Source: Photobacterium sanguinicancri (GTDB taxonomy: Bacteria; Pseudomonadota; Gammaproteobacteria; Enterobacterales; Vibrionaceae). From it: a stretch of 64,000 bases of DNA. Below the pieces are notes generated by a model. The model was not told the DNA's origin. It did no database searches and was given only the letters and a program-made list of their open reading frames with translations. The stretch spans positions 558,001-622,000 of the forward strand of contig NZ_AP024850.1 of the NCBI RefSeq assembly GCF_024346675.1. Reading direction: 5' to 3'. The position numbers and the translations under genes are program-made. Of this stretch, positions 1-9,887 are shown in pieces; the first letter of the stretch is position 1, and each line of letters begins with the position of its first letter.

Positions 1-813
1 GGTGCCGCTGCTCAGTTTGGTATTTTCTTTACTTTATTTGGCGCCATCCTACTTAATCTTGTGCCTGGGATGGAGTTCAGTATGGCTGATGCTTCATCTA
101 TCGCGATTATTGGTGGAGCCGATGGTCCAACCGCAATTTTCCTTGCGAGTCGATTATCGCCTGACTTATTAGGTGCCATTGCTGTCGCTGCATATAGCTA
201 TATGGCCTTGGTACCTATTATTCAGCCGCCGATCATGAAAGCGCTAACCACACCAGAAGAGCGTCAAATCAAGATGCAACAGCTTCGTCATGTCAGCAAA
301 GCGGAGAAGATCTTGTTTCCGCTCGCGGTTTTGATGATGACGGTTTTATTCTTACCTTCAGCAACACCTTTAGTCGGAATGTTCTGCTTGGGTAACTTGA
401 TGCGTGAGTCTGGTGTTGTAGATCGTTTATCTAACACGGTACAAAATGAACTGATCAATATCGTCACCATTATGTTGGGTCTCGGGGTTGGTTCAAAACT
501 TGAAGCCGATATTTTTTTACAGCTTGAAACGCTTGGTATCCTATTACTGGGTGCGGTGGCGTTCAGTGTCGGCACGGGTGGTGGTGTATTAATGGCGAAG
601 CTGCTTAACCGCTTTAGCAAAGAAGATATTAACCCGCTCATCGGTGCGGCTGGCGTTTCTGCTGTGCCTATGGCTGCACGGGTCGTGAATAAGGTTGGGC
701 TAGAGTCAAATCCTCAGAACTTCTTATTAATGCATGCGATGGGACCCAATGTTGCCGGTGTTTTAGGCTCTGCGGTGGCTGCGGGTATTTTATTAGCCTT
801 AGTTAGCCCATAG
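1..813 (+). CDS. oadB: Sodium-translocating decarboxylase, beta subunit (3' part)
   Basis: The reading frame is open from base 1, so the gene starts outside the window; about 270 C-terminal residues are present. Beta subunits of the oxaloacetate/methylmalonyl-CoA decarboxylase family are integral membrane proteins that couple decarboxylation of biotin-bound carboxylate to Na+ export. The conserved [10 protein letters not shown] segment (near codons 33-42) and the PPIMKALTT segment are family hallmarks, and several hydrophobic membrane helices are visible. The oadG and oadA partners would be expected just to the left. A rho-independent terminator follows at 851, so this is the last gene of its operon. 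Confidence 0.93.
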   Translation, partial: GAAAQFGIFFTLFGAILLNLVPGMEFSMADASSIAIIGGADGPTAIFLASRLSPDLLGAIAVAAYSYMALVPIIQPPIMKALTTPEERQIKMQQLRHVSKAEKILFPLAVLMMTVLFLPSATPLVGMFCLGNLMRESGVVDRLSNTVQNELINIVTIMLGLGVGSKLEADIFLQLETLGILLLGAVAFSVGTGGGVLMAKLLNRFSKEDINPLIGAAGVSAVPMAARVVNKVGLESNPQNFLLMHAMGPNVAGVLGSAVAAGILLALVSP

Positions 814-850
814 CAGAACACGCTTAATTGCGTGATATCGATATATATTG

Positions 851-882
851 AAACGGGTAGCAATAAGCTGCCCGTTTTTTTT
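851..882 (+). terminator. Terminator after oadB
   Basis: Inverted repeat AAACGGGTAGC / GCTGCCCGTTT (one G-T pair) with a 5-base loop, followed by a run of eight T. It lies 37 bases after the oadB stop. Confidence 0.85.
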
Positions 883-962
883 GTGCGACGAGTTAGGTAT
901 AACTAGATCCATAAGAGTAGGATGAATGTTGTCTCAACTCATAGCCCTATAAGGAAAATACC

Positions 963-1946
963 ATGGCTTTTTATCCAATGGCTTCGCTTCCCGCCTCGAC
1001 TCAACAACTCGCTATCACCGCGTTTGGTGAAGCAAATACGCTACAGATACAAACGTCTGCGTTATCCGAGCCACAAGATAACCAAGTCATGGTTGCTGTG
1101 GATTTCTCTAGTGTGAACCCCATCGATGCTAAAACACGTGCAGGACTGGGTTGGGCTGCGGCCCAGAACAAAGATAATCTGCCTTGGGTTCCGGGTTATG
1201 ACATCGCAGGCCATGTGGTTGCAATAGGCGATAATGTGACGCACTTTGTAGTGGGAGAGCGTGTCAGCGGGTTTATTGGTTTTCCTCTCCAAGCGGGGGC
1301 GTATAGTCAGTATGTCAATGTGGAGGCGGCAGATTTGAGCATCCTGCCAGATAACGTATCGTTGCAAGTTGCAGCAAGTCTACCGTTAGCGGGACAAACT
1401 GCCTGGCAAGCGCTAGAAAAAGTGAAAGTTAAGGCCAGTGATCGGGTCTTAATCTTGGCTGGAGCTGGTGGGGTTGGCCATATCGCGGTGCAGCTCGCGG
1501 TTGCTTTGCAAGCGACAGTCTTTGCGACAGGCTCGGCAGATAACAAGGCGTTTATTGAGCAGCTAGGCGCTACGGCGATTGACTATCGTTGTGGTGAGAT
1601 AGCAAACCAAATTGAACCTGTTGATATTTTGATTGATTTAATGGGTGGCGATGTTGGCATGGCTGCGTTAATGAGTGTGAAGTCGGGTGGGCGAGTGGTG
1701 ACGATCCCAACGATGACTGCTGAACAAGTGTGTCAGCAAGCTCAATCGCTAGGTTTAGAGGCGACAGGCATGTTGGTTAGCCCAACGGTTGAACAAAACA
1801 ACACTATGCTTGAAATGGTTGCTAAAGGTCAGCTGAATGTTGAGGTAGCGGCGATCTACCCTTTGGCTGACGGAGATAAAGCGCATCAGCAGATAGAGTC
1901 AGGACGTACTCGCGGCAAAATTTTATTGGCTGTAAATAACGCATGA
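963..1946 (+). CDS. Zinc-independent MDR-type oxidoreductase (quinone reductase-like)
   Basis: A 327-residue medium-chain dehydrogenase/reductase. The N-terminal GroES-like half has the VPGYDIAGHV and GERVSGF segments; the Rossmann half has the nucleotide-binding GAGGVGHIAVQLA motif near residue 160. The cysteine cluster of structural-zinc alcohol dehydrogenases is absent, which points to the NADPH:quinone reductase/zinc-less branch. The real substrate cannot be told from sequence. The ATG is preceded by an AAGGAAAA ribosome-binding site. The stop overlaps the start of the yqaA-like gene by four bases (ATGA), so the two are translationally coupled. Confidence 0.85.
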   Translation: MAFYPMASLPASTQQLAITAFGEANTLQIQTSALSEPQDNQVMVAVDFSSVNPIDAKTRAGLGWAAAQNKDNLPWVPGYDIAGHVVAIGDNVTHFVVGERVSGFIGFPLQAGAYSQYVNVEAADLSILPDNVSLQVAASLPLAGQTAWQALEKVKVKASDRVLILAGAGGVGHIAVQLAVALQATVFATGSADNKAFIEQLGATAIDYRCGEIANQIEPVDILIDLMGGDVGMAALMSVKSGGRVVTIPTMTAEQVCQQAQSLGLEATGMLVSPTVEQNNTMLEMVAKGQLNVEVAAIYPLADGDKAHQQIESGRTRGKILLAVNNA

Positions 1947-2377
1947 TCTCAACATTAGTCAACGGTGATTCGGCCTTATGGGTTTTATTTTCGACTGGAT
2001 TTTTAAGCGCAACGCTACTACCTGGAGGCTCTGAAGCTAACTTAGTGGCGACGCTGAAGCTGGGTGACAATGCAGTATGGCTGGTGGTGGCTGTGGCCAC
2101 ATTGGGTAATACATTAGGTGGCATGACCAATTATTGGCTTGGCCGTTTGCTTCCAGATAAAACTTCTGATGAAAAACAGGGTCATAGAGCTTTATTGTGG
2201 TTAAAAAAATATGGTTACTGGTCGTTGTTTTTTAGTTGGCTGCCGATCATTGGTGATCCCCTTTGCCTCGCGGCTGGTTGGTTACGTATGAATCACTGGC
2301 TCAGCTTTCTCATTATTATGATCGGTAAAGCTTTACGTTACACCGTGTTAGCCATGATTGTGGTTGGCTTTTTATAA
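1943..2377 (+). CDS. yqaA: YqaA-family inner-membrane protein (DedA/VTT superfamily)
   Basis: A 144-residue membrane protein very similar to E. coli YqaA as I recall it: SATLLPGGSE near the N terminus, a glycine-rich TLGNTLGGMTNYWLGR segment, and a C-terminal LAAGWLRMN followed by a final helix. Three to four membrane helices are visible. The family belongs to the VTT/DedA group, which contains lipid-related membrane proteins; the specific role of YqaA is not established. E. coli also has yqaA beside gshA-luxS, so the neighbourhood is conserved although an M16 protease gene sits between here. Confidence 0.85.
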   Translation: MISTLVNGDSALWVLFSTGFLSATLLPGGSEANLVATLKLGDNAVWLVVAVATLGNTLGGMTNYWLGRLLPDKTSDEKQGHRALLWLKKYGYWSLFFSWLPIIGDPLCLAAGWLRMNHWLSFLIIMIGKALRYTVLAMIVVGFL

Positions 2378-2379
2378 GG

Positions 2380-5265
2380 ATGTCTTTTGTGCAAAAGTGG
2401 TTATTAAGTGCGGCGCTGCTGTCATTTGCCGGTTACCCCTCTCATGCAGCGTTCGCCGCTGCCTCTTCGTCTTCTGTGGCAGCCACTGCTGCACTGCCTG
2501 ACGGTATCAGTTTAGTCGAGCAGGTTGGGGTTACTGACCCGAATGAACCTGTGATCCCTTACAATAAATATGTCCTCGATAACGGTTTAACCGTTGTATT
2601 GCACCAAGATACTTCCGATCCTTTGGTGCATGTTGATGTTACCTACCATGTAGGCTCGGCACGTGAAGAAGCGGATAAATCAGGTTTTGCCCACTTCTTT
2701 GAGCACATGATGTTCCAAGGCTCTGACAATGTCGGGGATCAGGAACATTTCCGCTTAATTACCGAAGCGGGTGGGTCGCTTAATGGCACCACCAACCGTG
2801 ACCGCACTAATTACTTTGAAACCGTACCTGCTAACCAGTTAGAAAAAATGCTGTGGTTAGAGTCGGATCGCATGGGCTTTTTACTGGGCGCCGTGTCGCA
2901 ACGTAAATTTGAAATTCAACGTGATACGGTGAAAAACGAGCGTGCACAAAATTATGAAAACCGTCCATATGGCTTAATGTACGAACGTATTGGGGAAGCA
3001 CTTTATCCTCGAGAGCATCCGTACTCATGGCAGACTATTGGTTACATCGAAGATTTAAACCGTGTTGATGTTAACGATTTAAAAGCGTTTTTCCTGCGTT
3101 GGTATGGCCCTAACAATGCCACATTAACGATTGGCGGTGATATCGATGTGGCGCAGACGCTAACGTGGATCAATAAATACTTTGGTTCGATTCCACGTGG
3201 ACCTGAAGTTGAGAAAGCTGACAAGTGGCCCGTCAAAATTGATAATGATCGCTTTATTACGCTGGAAGACAAAATTCAACAACCTATGCTGATGATGGCA
3301 TGGCCAACATCGTACAACGGCGCGAAAGATGAAGCCTCGCTTGATATGCTCGCGAAAGTGATCGGTGGCGGTAAAAACAGTCTGCTTTATCAAAACTTAG
3401 TGAAACCAGGCAAAGTGGTCGATGCAGGCGCATTCCATGATTGTGCCGAATTGGCATGTACCATGTATGTCTATGCGATGGGCCAGAGTGGCGATAAAGG
3501 TAACCTAAAAGCCATTCGCCAAGAAGTGACATCGGTATTAAATGGACTTGAACAGCGTGGCGTTAGCGAAAAAGAGCTGAATGAATTAAAAGGCATGGTT
3601 GAAGCTAATGCCATTTTTGGATTGCAAAGTGTCAGCGGAAAAGTGTCGCAACTGGCGGCGTATGAAACCTTCTTTGGTGACCCTAACTACTTGCAGCAAG
3701 AGTTGGGTAATTTGCGCGCGGTTACCACCAAGAGCATGGAAGCCTCGTACATGCGTTACCTTTATGGCAACCCAAGCGTCACTTTGAGTGTGGTGCCTAA
3801 AGGTAAAACTGAACTACAGGCAGCCAAACCGAACTACACGCCAGCAGAGCGAGTACTACCTGAGCACAAAAAAATCACAGAAAAAGAATTAGTCCTACGT
3901 GAGCCTATCGACAACTTCGATCGCAGTGTGATGCCACAACCCGCGAAACCTGTTGAAGCCAAATTACCGAATGTATACGACTTTACATTAGCAAATGGTA
4001 TTAAGGTGCTGGGGGCGAAATATCAAGAAACGCCAACGGTTGAAATTCAGCTAATTTTGCCTGCAGGGCGTCGCTTCGAGCCGCAAGGCAAAGAAGGAGT
4101 TGCAGCGTTAACGGCGGCGATGATGGGCGAGGCGACGACGCAATCGAGTGCTGAAACTTTATCGTCAAAGTTAGATGTATTAGGCAGTACCGTACATTTT
4201 AGTAGTGGCTTATACACCACAACAGCCTCGGTGACGGCACTGGCGAAAAACTTACCTGCGACTCTAGCTATTTTGCAAGAGAAGCTGTTTACGCCTGCCT
4301 TTAGTGAGCAAGACTTTACCCGTTTGAAAGCGCAAGCGATTGAAGGTGCGGTCTACGAGCACCAGCGCCCTAATTGGTTAGCTGCGCAAGCAACACGTGA
4401 AGTGCTGTTTAAAGACACCCCAATGAGTATTCCAAGTGAAGGCACTAAAGCTTCATTGGAAAGTTTAACATTGGCTGACGTAACTGCTTTCTATCAAAAC
4501 TTCTACACGCCTAATGGTGCTGATGTAGTGATTGTAGGTGATGTGAAGCAACAATCTTTGGCCAAAGACCTCGATTTCTTAGCGAAATGGCAAGGAAAAC
4601 CAGAGCCGAAATTATCCGATTTCACACTGCCGACACTGGGTAAGCAAGCGATCTGGTTAGTCGATAAACCTGGCGCACCACAAACGGTGATTCGCTTGGT
4701 TCGTCAAGGTCTACCTTTTGATGCCACGGGCGAGCTTTATGAAACACAATTGGCGAACTTTAACTTAGCAGGTAACTTTAATAGCCGTATTAACCTAAAT
4801 CTACGTGAAGACAAAGGCTATACCTATGGTGCGGGAGGCTATCAAAGTGGTGGTCGTGAAGTTGGGCTTTCGGTGTTTTATGCGCAAGTTCGTGCTGATG
4901 CGAGTTTACCTGCATTGAAAGAGTTCCTAGCCGAGCTTGATAAAATCAGCAAAGACGGCATTACAGATAAAGAGCTGGCATTCATGCGCTTAGCCGTTGG
5001 TCAAAAAGATGCATTAAGCTATGAGACGCCAGCTAAAAAAGCGCAGTTACTTGGCCAAATGCTGACGTATTCTCTATCTAAAGACTATGTCAGTGAGCGA
5101 AATAACATCGCTGCTAGTATTGATAAGTCACGCTTAAATGCCTTGGCTGAAAAGTGGTTTACGCCGACGGATTACCAGATCATTGTGGTGGGAGATGCAA
5201 AGAGCCTGAAACCACAACTGGAAACCCTAGCGATACCAGTAAAAGAAATGACACCGATGAAATAG
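2380..5265 (+). CDS. Periplasmic M16-family zinc metallopeptidase (insulinase type)
   Basis: A 961-residue tandem-domain M16 protease (pitrilysin/insulinase superfamily). An N-terminal signal peptide (about residues 1-24, ending around SHAAFA) predicts export. The inverted zinc motif HFFEH lies at residues 105-109 with the third ligand Glu187 in KNERAQ. The C-terminal half (from about 525) repeats the fold without HxxEH and carries the LREDKGYTYGAGGYQSG substrate-pocket segment around residues 808-825, as in non-catalytic M16 halves. It probably degrades peptides in the periplasm or envelope. It starts two bases after the yqaA stop, so it is in the same transcript. The substrate is unknown. 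Confidence 0.92.
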   Translation: MSFVQKWLLSAALLSFAGYPSHAAFAAASSSSVAATAALPDGISLVEQVGVTDPNEPVIPYNKYVLDNGLTVVLHQDTSDPLVHVDVTYHVGSAREEADKSGFAHFFEHMMFQGSDNVGDQEHFRLITEAGGSLNGTTNRDRTNYFETVPANQLEKMLWLESDRMGFLLGAVSQRKFEIQRDTVKNERAQNYENRPYGLMYERIGEALYPREHPYSWQTIGYIEDLNRVDVNDLKAFFLRWYGPNNATLTIGGDIDVAQTLTWINKYFGSIPRGPEVEKADKWPVKIDNDRFITLEDKIQQPMLMMAWPTSYNGAKDEASLDMLAKVIGGGKNSLLYQNLVKPGKVVDAGAFHDCAELACTMYVYAMGQSGDKGNLKAIRQEVTSVLNGLEQRGVSEKELNELKGMVEANAIFGLQSVSGKVSQLAAYETFFGDPNYLQQELGNLRAVTTKSMEASYMRYLYGNPSVTLSVVPKGKTELQAAKPNYTPAERVLPEHKKITEKELVLREPIDNFDRSVMPQPAKPVEAKLPNVYDFTLANGIKVLGAKYQETPTVEIQLILPAGRRFEPQGKEGVAALTAAMMGEATTQSSAETLSSKLDVLGSTVHFSSGLYTTTASVTALAKNLPATLAILQEKLFTPAFSEQDFTRLKAQAIEGAVYEHQRPNWLAAQATREVLFKDTPMSIPSEGTKASLESLTLADVTAFYQNFYTPNGADVVIVGDVKQQSLAKDLDFLAKWQGKPEPKLSDFTLPTLGKQAIWLVDKPGAPQTVIRLVRQGLPFDATGELYETQLANFNLAGNFNSRINLNLREDKGYTYGAGGYQSGGREVGLSVFYAQVRADASLPALKEFLAELDKISKDGITDKELAFMRLAVGQKDALSYETPAKKAQLLGQMLTYSLSKDYVSERNNIAASIDKSRLNALAEKWFTPTDYQIIVVGDAKSLKPQLETLAIPVKEMTPMK

Positions 5266-5302
5266 GGCTTAAGTCATACAGGCTTTAGCATGACGAGATT
5301 AA

Positions 5303-5352
5303 GCCACGATTATTGCGGGACGGTAATATTGTTTCACCAGAATAATCGTGGC
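5303..5352. repeat. Perfect 12-bp inverted repeat between the M16 protease gene and gshA
   Basis: GCCACGATTATT at 5303-5314 is exactly complementary to AATAATCGTGGC at 5341-5352, with a 26-base loop. Neither strand has a T run directly after the stem, so it is not a standard intrinsic terminator. It could form an RNA structure in the gshA leader or bind a protein dimer. Confidence 0.7.
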
Positions 5353-5416
5353 AATCGTCGATAATTATGATTACCCTAGTTTGTTATACATAAGATCAAA
5401 AATGAGAACAGCTTAG

Positions 5417-6985
5417 ATGGATTTTTCACAACGGTTGCAGCAACTTGCCGCAAATCCAGACGCATTGACTCGCATTGGCCGTGGTTTAGAACGCGAAGCA
5501 TTACGTATCACGCCACAAGGTAAGCTTTCTAGTGCGTATCACCCTGCGGGGTTAGGTTCGGCACTCACCAATAAGTGGGTGACAACTGATTACGCCGAGT
5601 CTTTGCTTGAGTTTATTACACCAGTATCGCGTGATATCGGTGATCTCTTGTCGCAGTTGAGTGATATTCATCAGTTTACTTACACTCAAATGGGTGATGA
5701 GAAGCTGTGGCCAATGTCGATGCCATGTTTTGTTGGTAGTGAAGACGATATTGTCTTAGCTCAATACGGCTCATCGAATACTGGCAAAATGAAAACACTG
5801 TATCGCCAAGGATTGAAAAATCGTTATGGCAGTATGATGCAAGTGATTTCAGGCGTGCACTTTAACTTCTCTTTCCCTGATGAATTTTGGGATCAGTTGT
5901 TTGGTGAACAGTCAGAAGAGCAACGCCAAGCATCAGTGTCGGATGCCTATTTTGGTTTGATCCGTAATTACTATCGCTTTGGCTGGCTTATTCCTTATTT
6001 ATTTGGTGCATCACCAGCGTTATGTGGTTCATTCATTAAAGAGAATACGGACACTCAGCAACAGTTTAAGAAAACGGGCTGTGGTACGTATTTCTTACCA
6101 ACCGCAACGGCATTGCGTTTGAGTGATTTGGGCTACACCAATAATGCGCAAAGTGTGCTGAAAATAGGCTTTAATGGTATCGAGCAGTATGTTGATGGCT
6201 TACAAAAAGCGATCCGCACACCTTCTGCTGAATTTGCCGATATTGGTGTGAAAGTAGATGGGGAACACCGTCAACTGAACAGTAACGTATTGCAAATTGA
6301 AAATGAGCTGTACGCGCCAATCCGCCCGAAACGTGTCGCGCGTGACGGTGAAAAACCATCGGAAGCATTAAGCCGCGGTGGTGTTGAGTACATTGAAGTT
6401 CGGTCATTAGATGTAAACCCGTTTAGTCCGATTGGTATTACAGAGCAGCAAGTACGTTTTCTCGATTTATTCCTAACGTGGGCGGTATTAACGCCTTCAG
6501 CAGAAATGGATGATGCCGAGCTTGAGTGCTGGCGTGATAATTGGAACCGCGTGGTTGTTGATGGTCGTAATTCCGATCTTATGCTGAAGATTGGTTGTAA
6601 CGGCGAACGCCTTTCTTTACCTGCATGGGGGCAACGTGTATTTGCGGAACTAGAAGAAGTCGCTATTGCGATGGATCAAGCCGCAGGTAATAACTGTTAT
6701 CAACAAACTTGCCAACAGTTACTTGAGTGGATTAATAACCCCGAGCTGACGTTATCAGCGCAGATGCTGAAGATGATTGAAGCGCAAGAAGGCATTGGTA
6801 ATGTTGGTGCTGAATTGGCTCAGCAGCATGCTGATCAGCTAAAACAGCGTAGCTATGCTTTTTACTCGCAACAAGAGTTTGAACAAGAAGTGAAAGTCTC
6901 GTTAGAAAAACAAAAGGCGATTGAAGAGAGTGATACTCAATCGTTAGATGCATTTTTAGCGGATTACTTTGCTGATTTGAAGTGA
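5417..6985 (+). CDS. gshA: Glutamate-cysteine ligase
   Basis: A 522-residue class I glutamate-cysteine ligase, which makes gamma-glutamylcysteine from glutamate, cysteine and ATP as the first and limiting step of glutathione synthesis in the cytoplasm. It aligns from end to end with the E. coli enzyme (518 residues): RGLEREALR near the start, [38 protein letters not shown] and [17 protein letters not shown]. The start is an ATG with a poor ribosome-binding site (GAGAACAGCTTAG upstream). It lies next to luxS across one gene, the usual Vibrionaceae and enterobacterial arrangement; both enzymes belong to sulfur metabolism. Confidence 0.97.
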   Translation: MDFSQRLQQLAANPDALTRIGRGLEREALRITPQGKLSSAYHPAGLGSALTNKWVTTDYAESLLEFITPVSRDIGDLLSQLSDIHQFTYTQMGDEKLWPMSMPCFVGSEDDIVLAQYGSSNTGKMKTLYRQGLKNRYGSMMQVISGVHFNFSFPDEFWDQLFGEQSEEQRQASVSDAYFGLIRNYYRFGWLIPYLFGASPALCGSFIKENTDTQQQFKKTGCGTYFLPTATALRLSDLGYTNNAQSVLKIGFNGIEQYVDGLQKAIRTPSAEFADIGVKVDGEHRQLNSNVLQIENELYAPIRPKRVARDGEKPSEALSRGGVEYIEVRSLDVNPFSPIGITEQQVRFLDLFLTWAVLTPSAEMDDAELECWRDNWNRVVVDGRNSDLMLKIGCNGERLSLPAWGQRVFAELEEVAIAMDQAAGNNCYQQTCQQLLEWINNPELTLSAQMLKMIEAQEGIGNVGAELAQQHADQLKQRSYAFYSQQEFEQEVKVSLEKQKAIEESDTQSLDAFLADYFADLK

Positions 6986-7041
6986 TTGACGTATAGCGTT
7001 CGTCAACATTCATCAACCTGTTGATGGATAAACGACAGGTG

Positions 7042-7069
7042 AAAAAATAGGCGGCTACCTTGCCGCCTA
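7042..7069 (-). terminator. Terminator-like hairpin facing the minus strand
   Basis: TAGGCGGC (7048-7055) pairs with GCCGCCTA (7062-7069). On the minus strand the stem is followed by six T (7047-7042), a good intrinsic terminator; on the plus strand it is followed by A residues. Both flanking genes are on the plus strand, so the orientation has no obvious client. Confidence 0.55.
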
Positions 7070-7150
7070 GAAAAAAACAATTTCGCAGGGATGACGACAG
7101 TTTTACTGCCAGTCATTTATTCTGACTTTCATGAGTGCATTTAGTTCCCA

Positions 7151-7774
7151 ATGAGTAAGAATATGTTTTCGGTAGTGCGCCTTTTATCGCTATTCAGCGT
7201 GTTTGCCCTATTGACGGGTTGTGCCACACCACCGCCAAAAGACCAATCTAATGTGTGTAATATTTTCCGTGAAAACCCTGATTGGTATGAAGATGCTATC
7301 GATATGCAGCAGGATTGGGGAACGCCTATTCATGTTGCGATGGCGTTCATTAAACAAGAAAGTAGCTTTCGCCATGATGCTCGCCCCCCGAAAGACTATA
7401 TATTAGGCTTTATTCCATGGGGACGTGTTAGCAGTGCATATGGTTATGCGCAGGCACAAGATCCTGCTTGGTCTGATTACCAAAAAGCGACTCGCAATGG
7501 TGGCTCTCGTACCGATTTTGGTGATGCGCTACAGTTTGTTGGTTGGTATACCAGTGAAACTAACCGGCAATTAGGAGTCTCGAAATGGGATGCCTATAAT
7601 CAATATTTGGCTTATCACGAAGGACGTGGTGGCTATAAGCGTGGTAGCTATAAAGGAAAACCCACCCTTATTAAAATCTCGCGTAAGGTAGAGCAACAAG
7701 CCAAAAACTATGGCTGGCAGCTTAAACAATGTAAAGCAGAATTAGAGGATAACCGTAGCTGGTGGTCGTTCTAA
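7151..7774 (+). CDS. Lytic transglycosylase-like lipoprotein (SLT domain)
   Basis: A 207-residue lipoprotein: a hydrophobic signal ending in the lipobox LLTGC with the acylated Cys at residue 24, then a compact SLT fold. KQESSF (Glu70 as presumed catalytic acid), SSAYGYAQAQDPAW and YLAYHEGRGGYKRG correspond to the goose-lysozyme/SLT motifs of EmtA-like transglycosylases, which cleave the glycan strands of peptidoglycan with 1,6-anhydro-muramyl products. Localisation is probably the inner leaflet of the outer membrane. It sits between gshA and luxS, as in Vibrio genomes; it has no evident functional link to them. Confidence 0.85.
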   Translation: MSKNMFSVVRLLSLFSVFALLTGCATPPPKDQSNVCNIFRENPDWYEDAIDMQQDWGTPIHVAMAFIKQESSFRHDARPPKDYILGFIPWGRVSSAYGYAQAQDPAWSDYQKATRNGGSRTDFGDALQFVGWYTSETNRQLGVSKWDAYNQYLAYHEGRGGYKRGSYKGKPTLIKISRKVEQQAKNYGWQLKQCKAELEDNRSWWSF

Positions 7775-7876
7775 TAATTGCGTGTTAATAGAATTGGATT
7801 CACCACGGCATCAATGTTTGTCGTGGCAAGTTGAGTGCCTGATGAGGGTACAGACGAGGCAAAGGAGAAGGAAGTA

Positions 7877-8395
7877 ATGCCATTATTAGACAGTTTTACC
7901 GTTGATCATACTCGCATGCATGCCCCTGCGGTACGTATAGCGAAAACAATGACAACTCCGAAAGGCGATACCATTACAGTGTTTGATCTACGTTTTTGTC
8001 GTCCAAATGCTGAAATTTTAACTGAGCGTGGCATTCATACATTGGAACACTTGTTTGCCGGCTTTATGCGTAATCATTTAAATTCAGATACGGTTGAAAT
8101 CATAGATATTTCCCCTATGGGCTGCCGTACAGGGTTTTACATGAGCTTGATTGGTACACCAACAGAAGCTGAGGTTGGCGCAAGCTGGACGGCGGCGATG
8201 GAAGATGTGCTAAAAGTAGAGTCGCAAGATAAGATCCCTGAGCTAAATGAGTATCAATGTGGTACTTACAGCATGCACTCGCTAGATGAAGCAAAGCAGA
8301 TTGCGACAAGTATCGTGGAGCAGGGTGTTAATGTGAACAAGAACGATGATTTAGCGTTACCGCAAGGCTTACTGAATGAGCTAAGCGTGAAGTAA
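7877..8395 (+). CDS. luxS: S-ribosylhomocysteine lyase (AI-2 synthase)
   Basis: A 172-residue LuxS. It cleaves S-ribosylhomocysteine to homocysteine and DPD, the precursor of the autoinducer AI-2. The metal site is complete: HTLEH at residues 54-58 and Cys128 in QCGTY; the catalytic Cys83 lies in MGCRTG. An in-frame upstream start 42 bases earlier exists, but the ATG at 7877 is preceded by a strong GGAGAAGGAAG ribosome-binding site and begins with the family-typical MPLLDSF. A bidirectional terminator at 8449 closes the gene. Confidence 0.97.
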   Translation: MPLLDSFTVDHTRMHAPAVRIAKTMTTPKGDTITVFDLRFCRPNAEILTERGIHTLEHLFAGFMRNHLNSDTVEIIDISPMGCRTGFYMSLIGTPTEAEVGASWTAAMEDVLKVESQDKIPELNEYQCGTYSMHSLDEAKQIATSIVEQGVNVNKNDDLALPQGLLNELSVK

Positions 8396-8448
8396 TGCGA
8401 TAAGCTTTCGTGAGTAAAGTGCACCTAATATTGTTAGTTGCATCCAAT

Positions 8449-8477
8449 AAAAAGCCGACGTGATGTCGGCTTTTTTG
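8449..8477. terminator. Bidirectional terminator between luxS and corB
   Basis: AAAAAGCCGAC / GTCGGCTTTTTT stem with a short loop; A and T runs flank both sides, so it serves the converging luxS (+) and corB-like (-) genes. Confidence 0.85.
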
Positions 8478-8512
8478 TTTTTGGTGTCGCTTGAACGATG
8501 TAAGCAATACTG

Positions 8513-9790
8513 TTAACCGGTTTTTTGTAACTGGCGAGGCAGTACTTTTACCAGCTTAATCATGTTCTCTGATACATCGATGATTTCCATCTGGTAGCGA
8601 TCAATCTGTACGCTCACTTGAGCATCTGGGATATCTTCGAGATGTTCTAAGATTAAACCGTTTAATGTACGCGGACCATCGGTTGGTAAGTTCCACTTTA
8701 AGCTCTTATTAAGGTCGCGGATGTTAGCGCTACCTTCAATGATCAAGCTACCATCTGGCTGTGGAGTGACTTCTTCTGCTAATGTTGGTGCAATTGAGGT
8801 TGTAAACTCACCGACAATCTCTTCCAAAATATCTTCGAGAGTGATTAAACCTTGAATGTCGCCATACTCATCAACAATCAAACCGATACGTTCTTTATTT
8901 CGCTGAAACTTCAGAAGCTGGATATTCAGTGGCGTACCTTCGGGAATGAAATACACCTCATCAGCGGCGCGAAGTAACACTTCTTTACTGAAATTATTCT
9001 TATCCATCATCAAGCGGTACGCTTCACGAACGCGCAGCATCCCGACCACTTCATCAATAGTATCGCGGTATAACACAATACGGCCATGCGCAGAGTGACT
9101 TAGCTGGCGCACAATGGATTTCCAATCATCGTTAATGTTGATTGCAGCAATTTCACTGCGCGGCACCATTAAGTCTTCAACCGTCACATTTTCTAAATCA
9201 AGAATAGAAATTAGCATGTCTTGGTGGCGGCGCGGGATCAAGCCACCAGCTTCATCCACCACAGTACGTAATTCCTCAGAGCTTAATTTTGAGTCGTTCA
9301 TACTGTCGACTTTTAAGCCTAGGATAAGCAAGAAAGTGTTGGTAATGCCATTTACAAACCATACTAATGGGTAGAGTAACTTCATAAGTATGTTAAGTAA
9401 GATACTGCTTGCGTACGATACGCGCTCGGGGTAAATCGCCGCCAATGTTTTTGGTGTGACTTCCGCAAACACCAGTACCACCAAGGTGAGTGCACCTGTG
9501 GCAATAGCAACACCGAAGTCGCCGTACAGGCGCATACCAATAATGGTTGCAATAGCAGAAGCAAGAATATTGACAAGGTTATTGCCGATCAGAATTAGGC
9601 CGATCAAACGGTCTGGGCGAGAAAGTAACTTTTCAACTCGCTTGGCCCCGCGGTGGCCTTGGTTTGCTAGGTGTCTCAGCTTATAGCGATTGAGAGACAT
9701 CATGCCTGTTTCAGAACCGGAGAAGTAACCGGAAATGACGAGTAGTAATACCAGAAGGGAGAATAGTACTCCCGTGGATATGTCGTCCAA
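8513..9790 (-). CDS. corB: CNNM/CorC-family transporter (CorB, YfjD-like)
   Basis: A 425-residue membrane protein with an N-terminal DUF21/CNNM transmembrane domain (three to four helices, SGSETGMMSLNRYKLRHLA and FAEVTPKTLAA motifs), two central CBS domains (about residues 205-325, with GLIVDEYGDIQGLITLEDILEEIVGE typical of the second CBS) and a C-terminal CorC/HlyC domain. The family is tied to magnesium/cobalt resistance and efflux. Its position divergent from ffh and next to ypjD matches E. coli yfjD-ypjD-ffh. Substrate specificity is inferred from the family only. Confidence 0.92.
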   Translation of the reverse strand: MDDISTGVLFSLLVLLLVISGYFSGSETGMMSLNRYKLRHLANQGHRGAKRVEKLLSRPDRLIGLILIGNNLVNILASAIATIIGMRLYGDFGVAIATGALTLVVLVFAEVTPKTLAAIYPERVSYASSILLNILMKLLYPLVWFVNGITNTFLLILGLKVDSMNDSKLSSEELRTVVDEAGGLIPRRHQDMLISILDLENVTVEDLMVPRSEIAAININDDWKSIVRQLSHSAHGRIVLYRDTIDEVVGMLRVREAYRLMMDKNNFSKEVLLRAADEVYFIPEGTPLNIQLLKFQRNKERIGLIVDEYGDIQGLITLEDILEEIVGEFTTSIAPTLAEEVTPQPDGSLIIEGSANIRDLNKSLKWNLPTDGPRTLNGLILEHLEDIPDAQVSVQIDRYQMEIIDVSENMIKLVKVLPRQLQKTG

Positions 9791-9887
9791 AAAACTGTCC
9801 TTTAGCGATAGCGATAGTGTGAATCAACGTAATAAATATAGTTCTACGCGATTAGGTTTGTGTGTCAATGATCAAAGTGGTGTTTTA

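Noticed and set aside
1062..1546. Minus-strand open frames across the MDR oxidoreductase gene
   Set aside because: Antisense shadows of a well-supported plus-strand gene.
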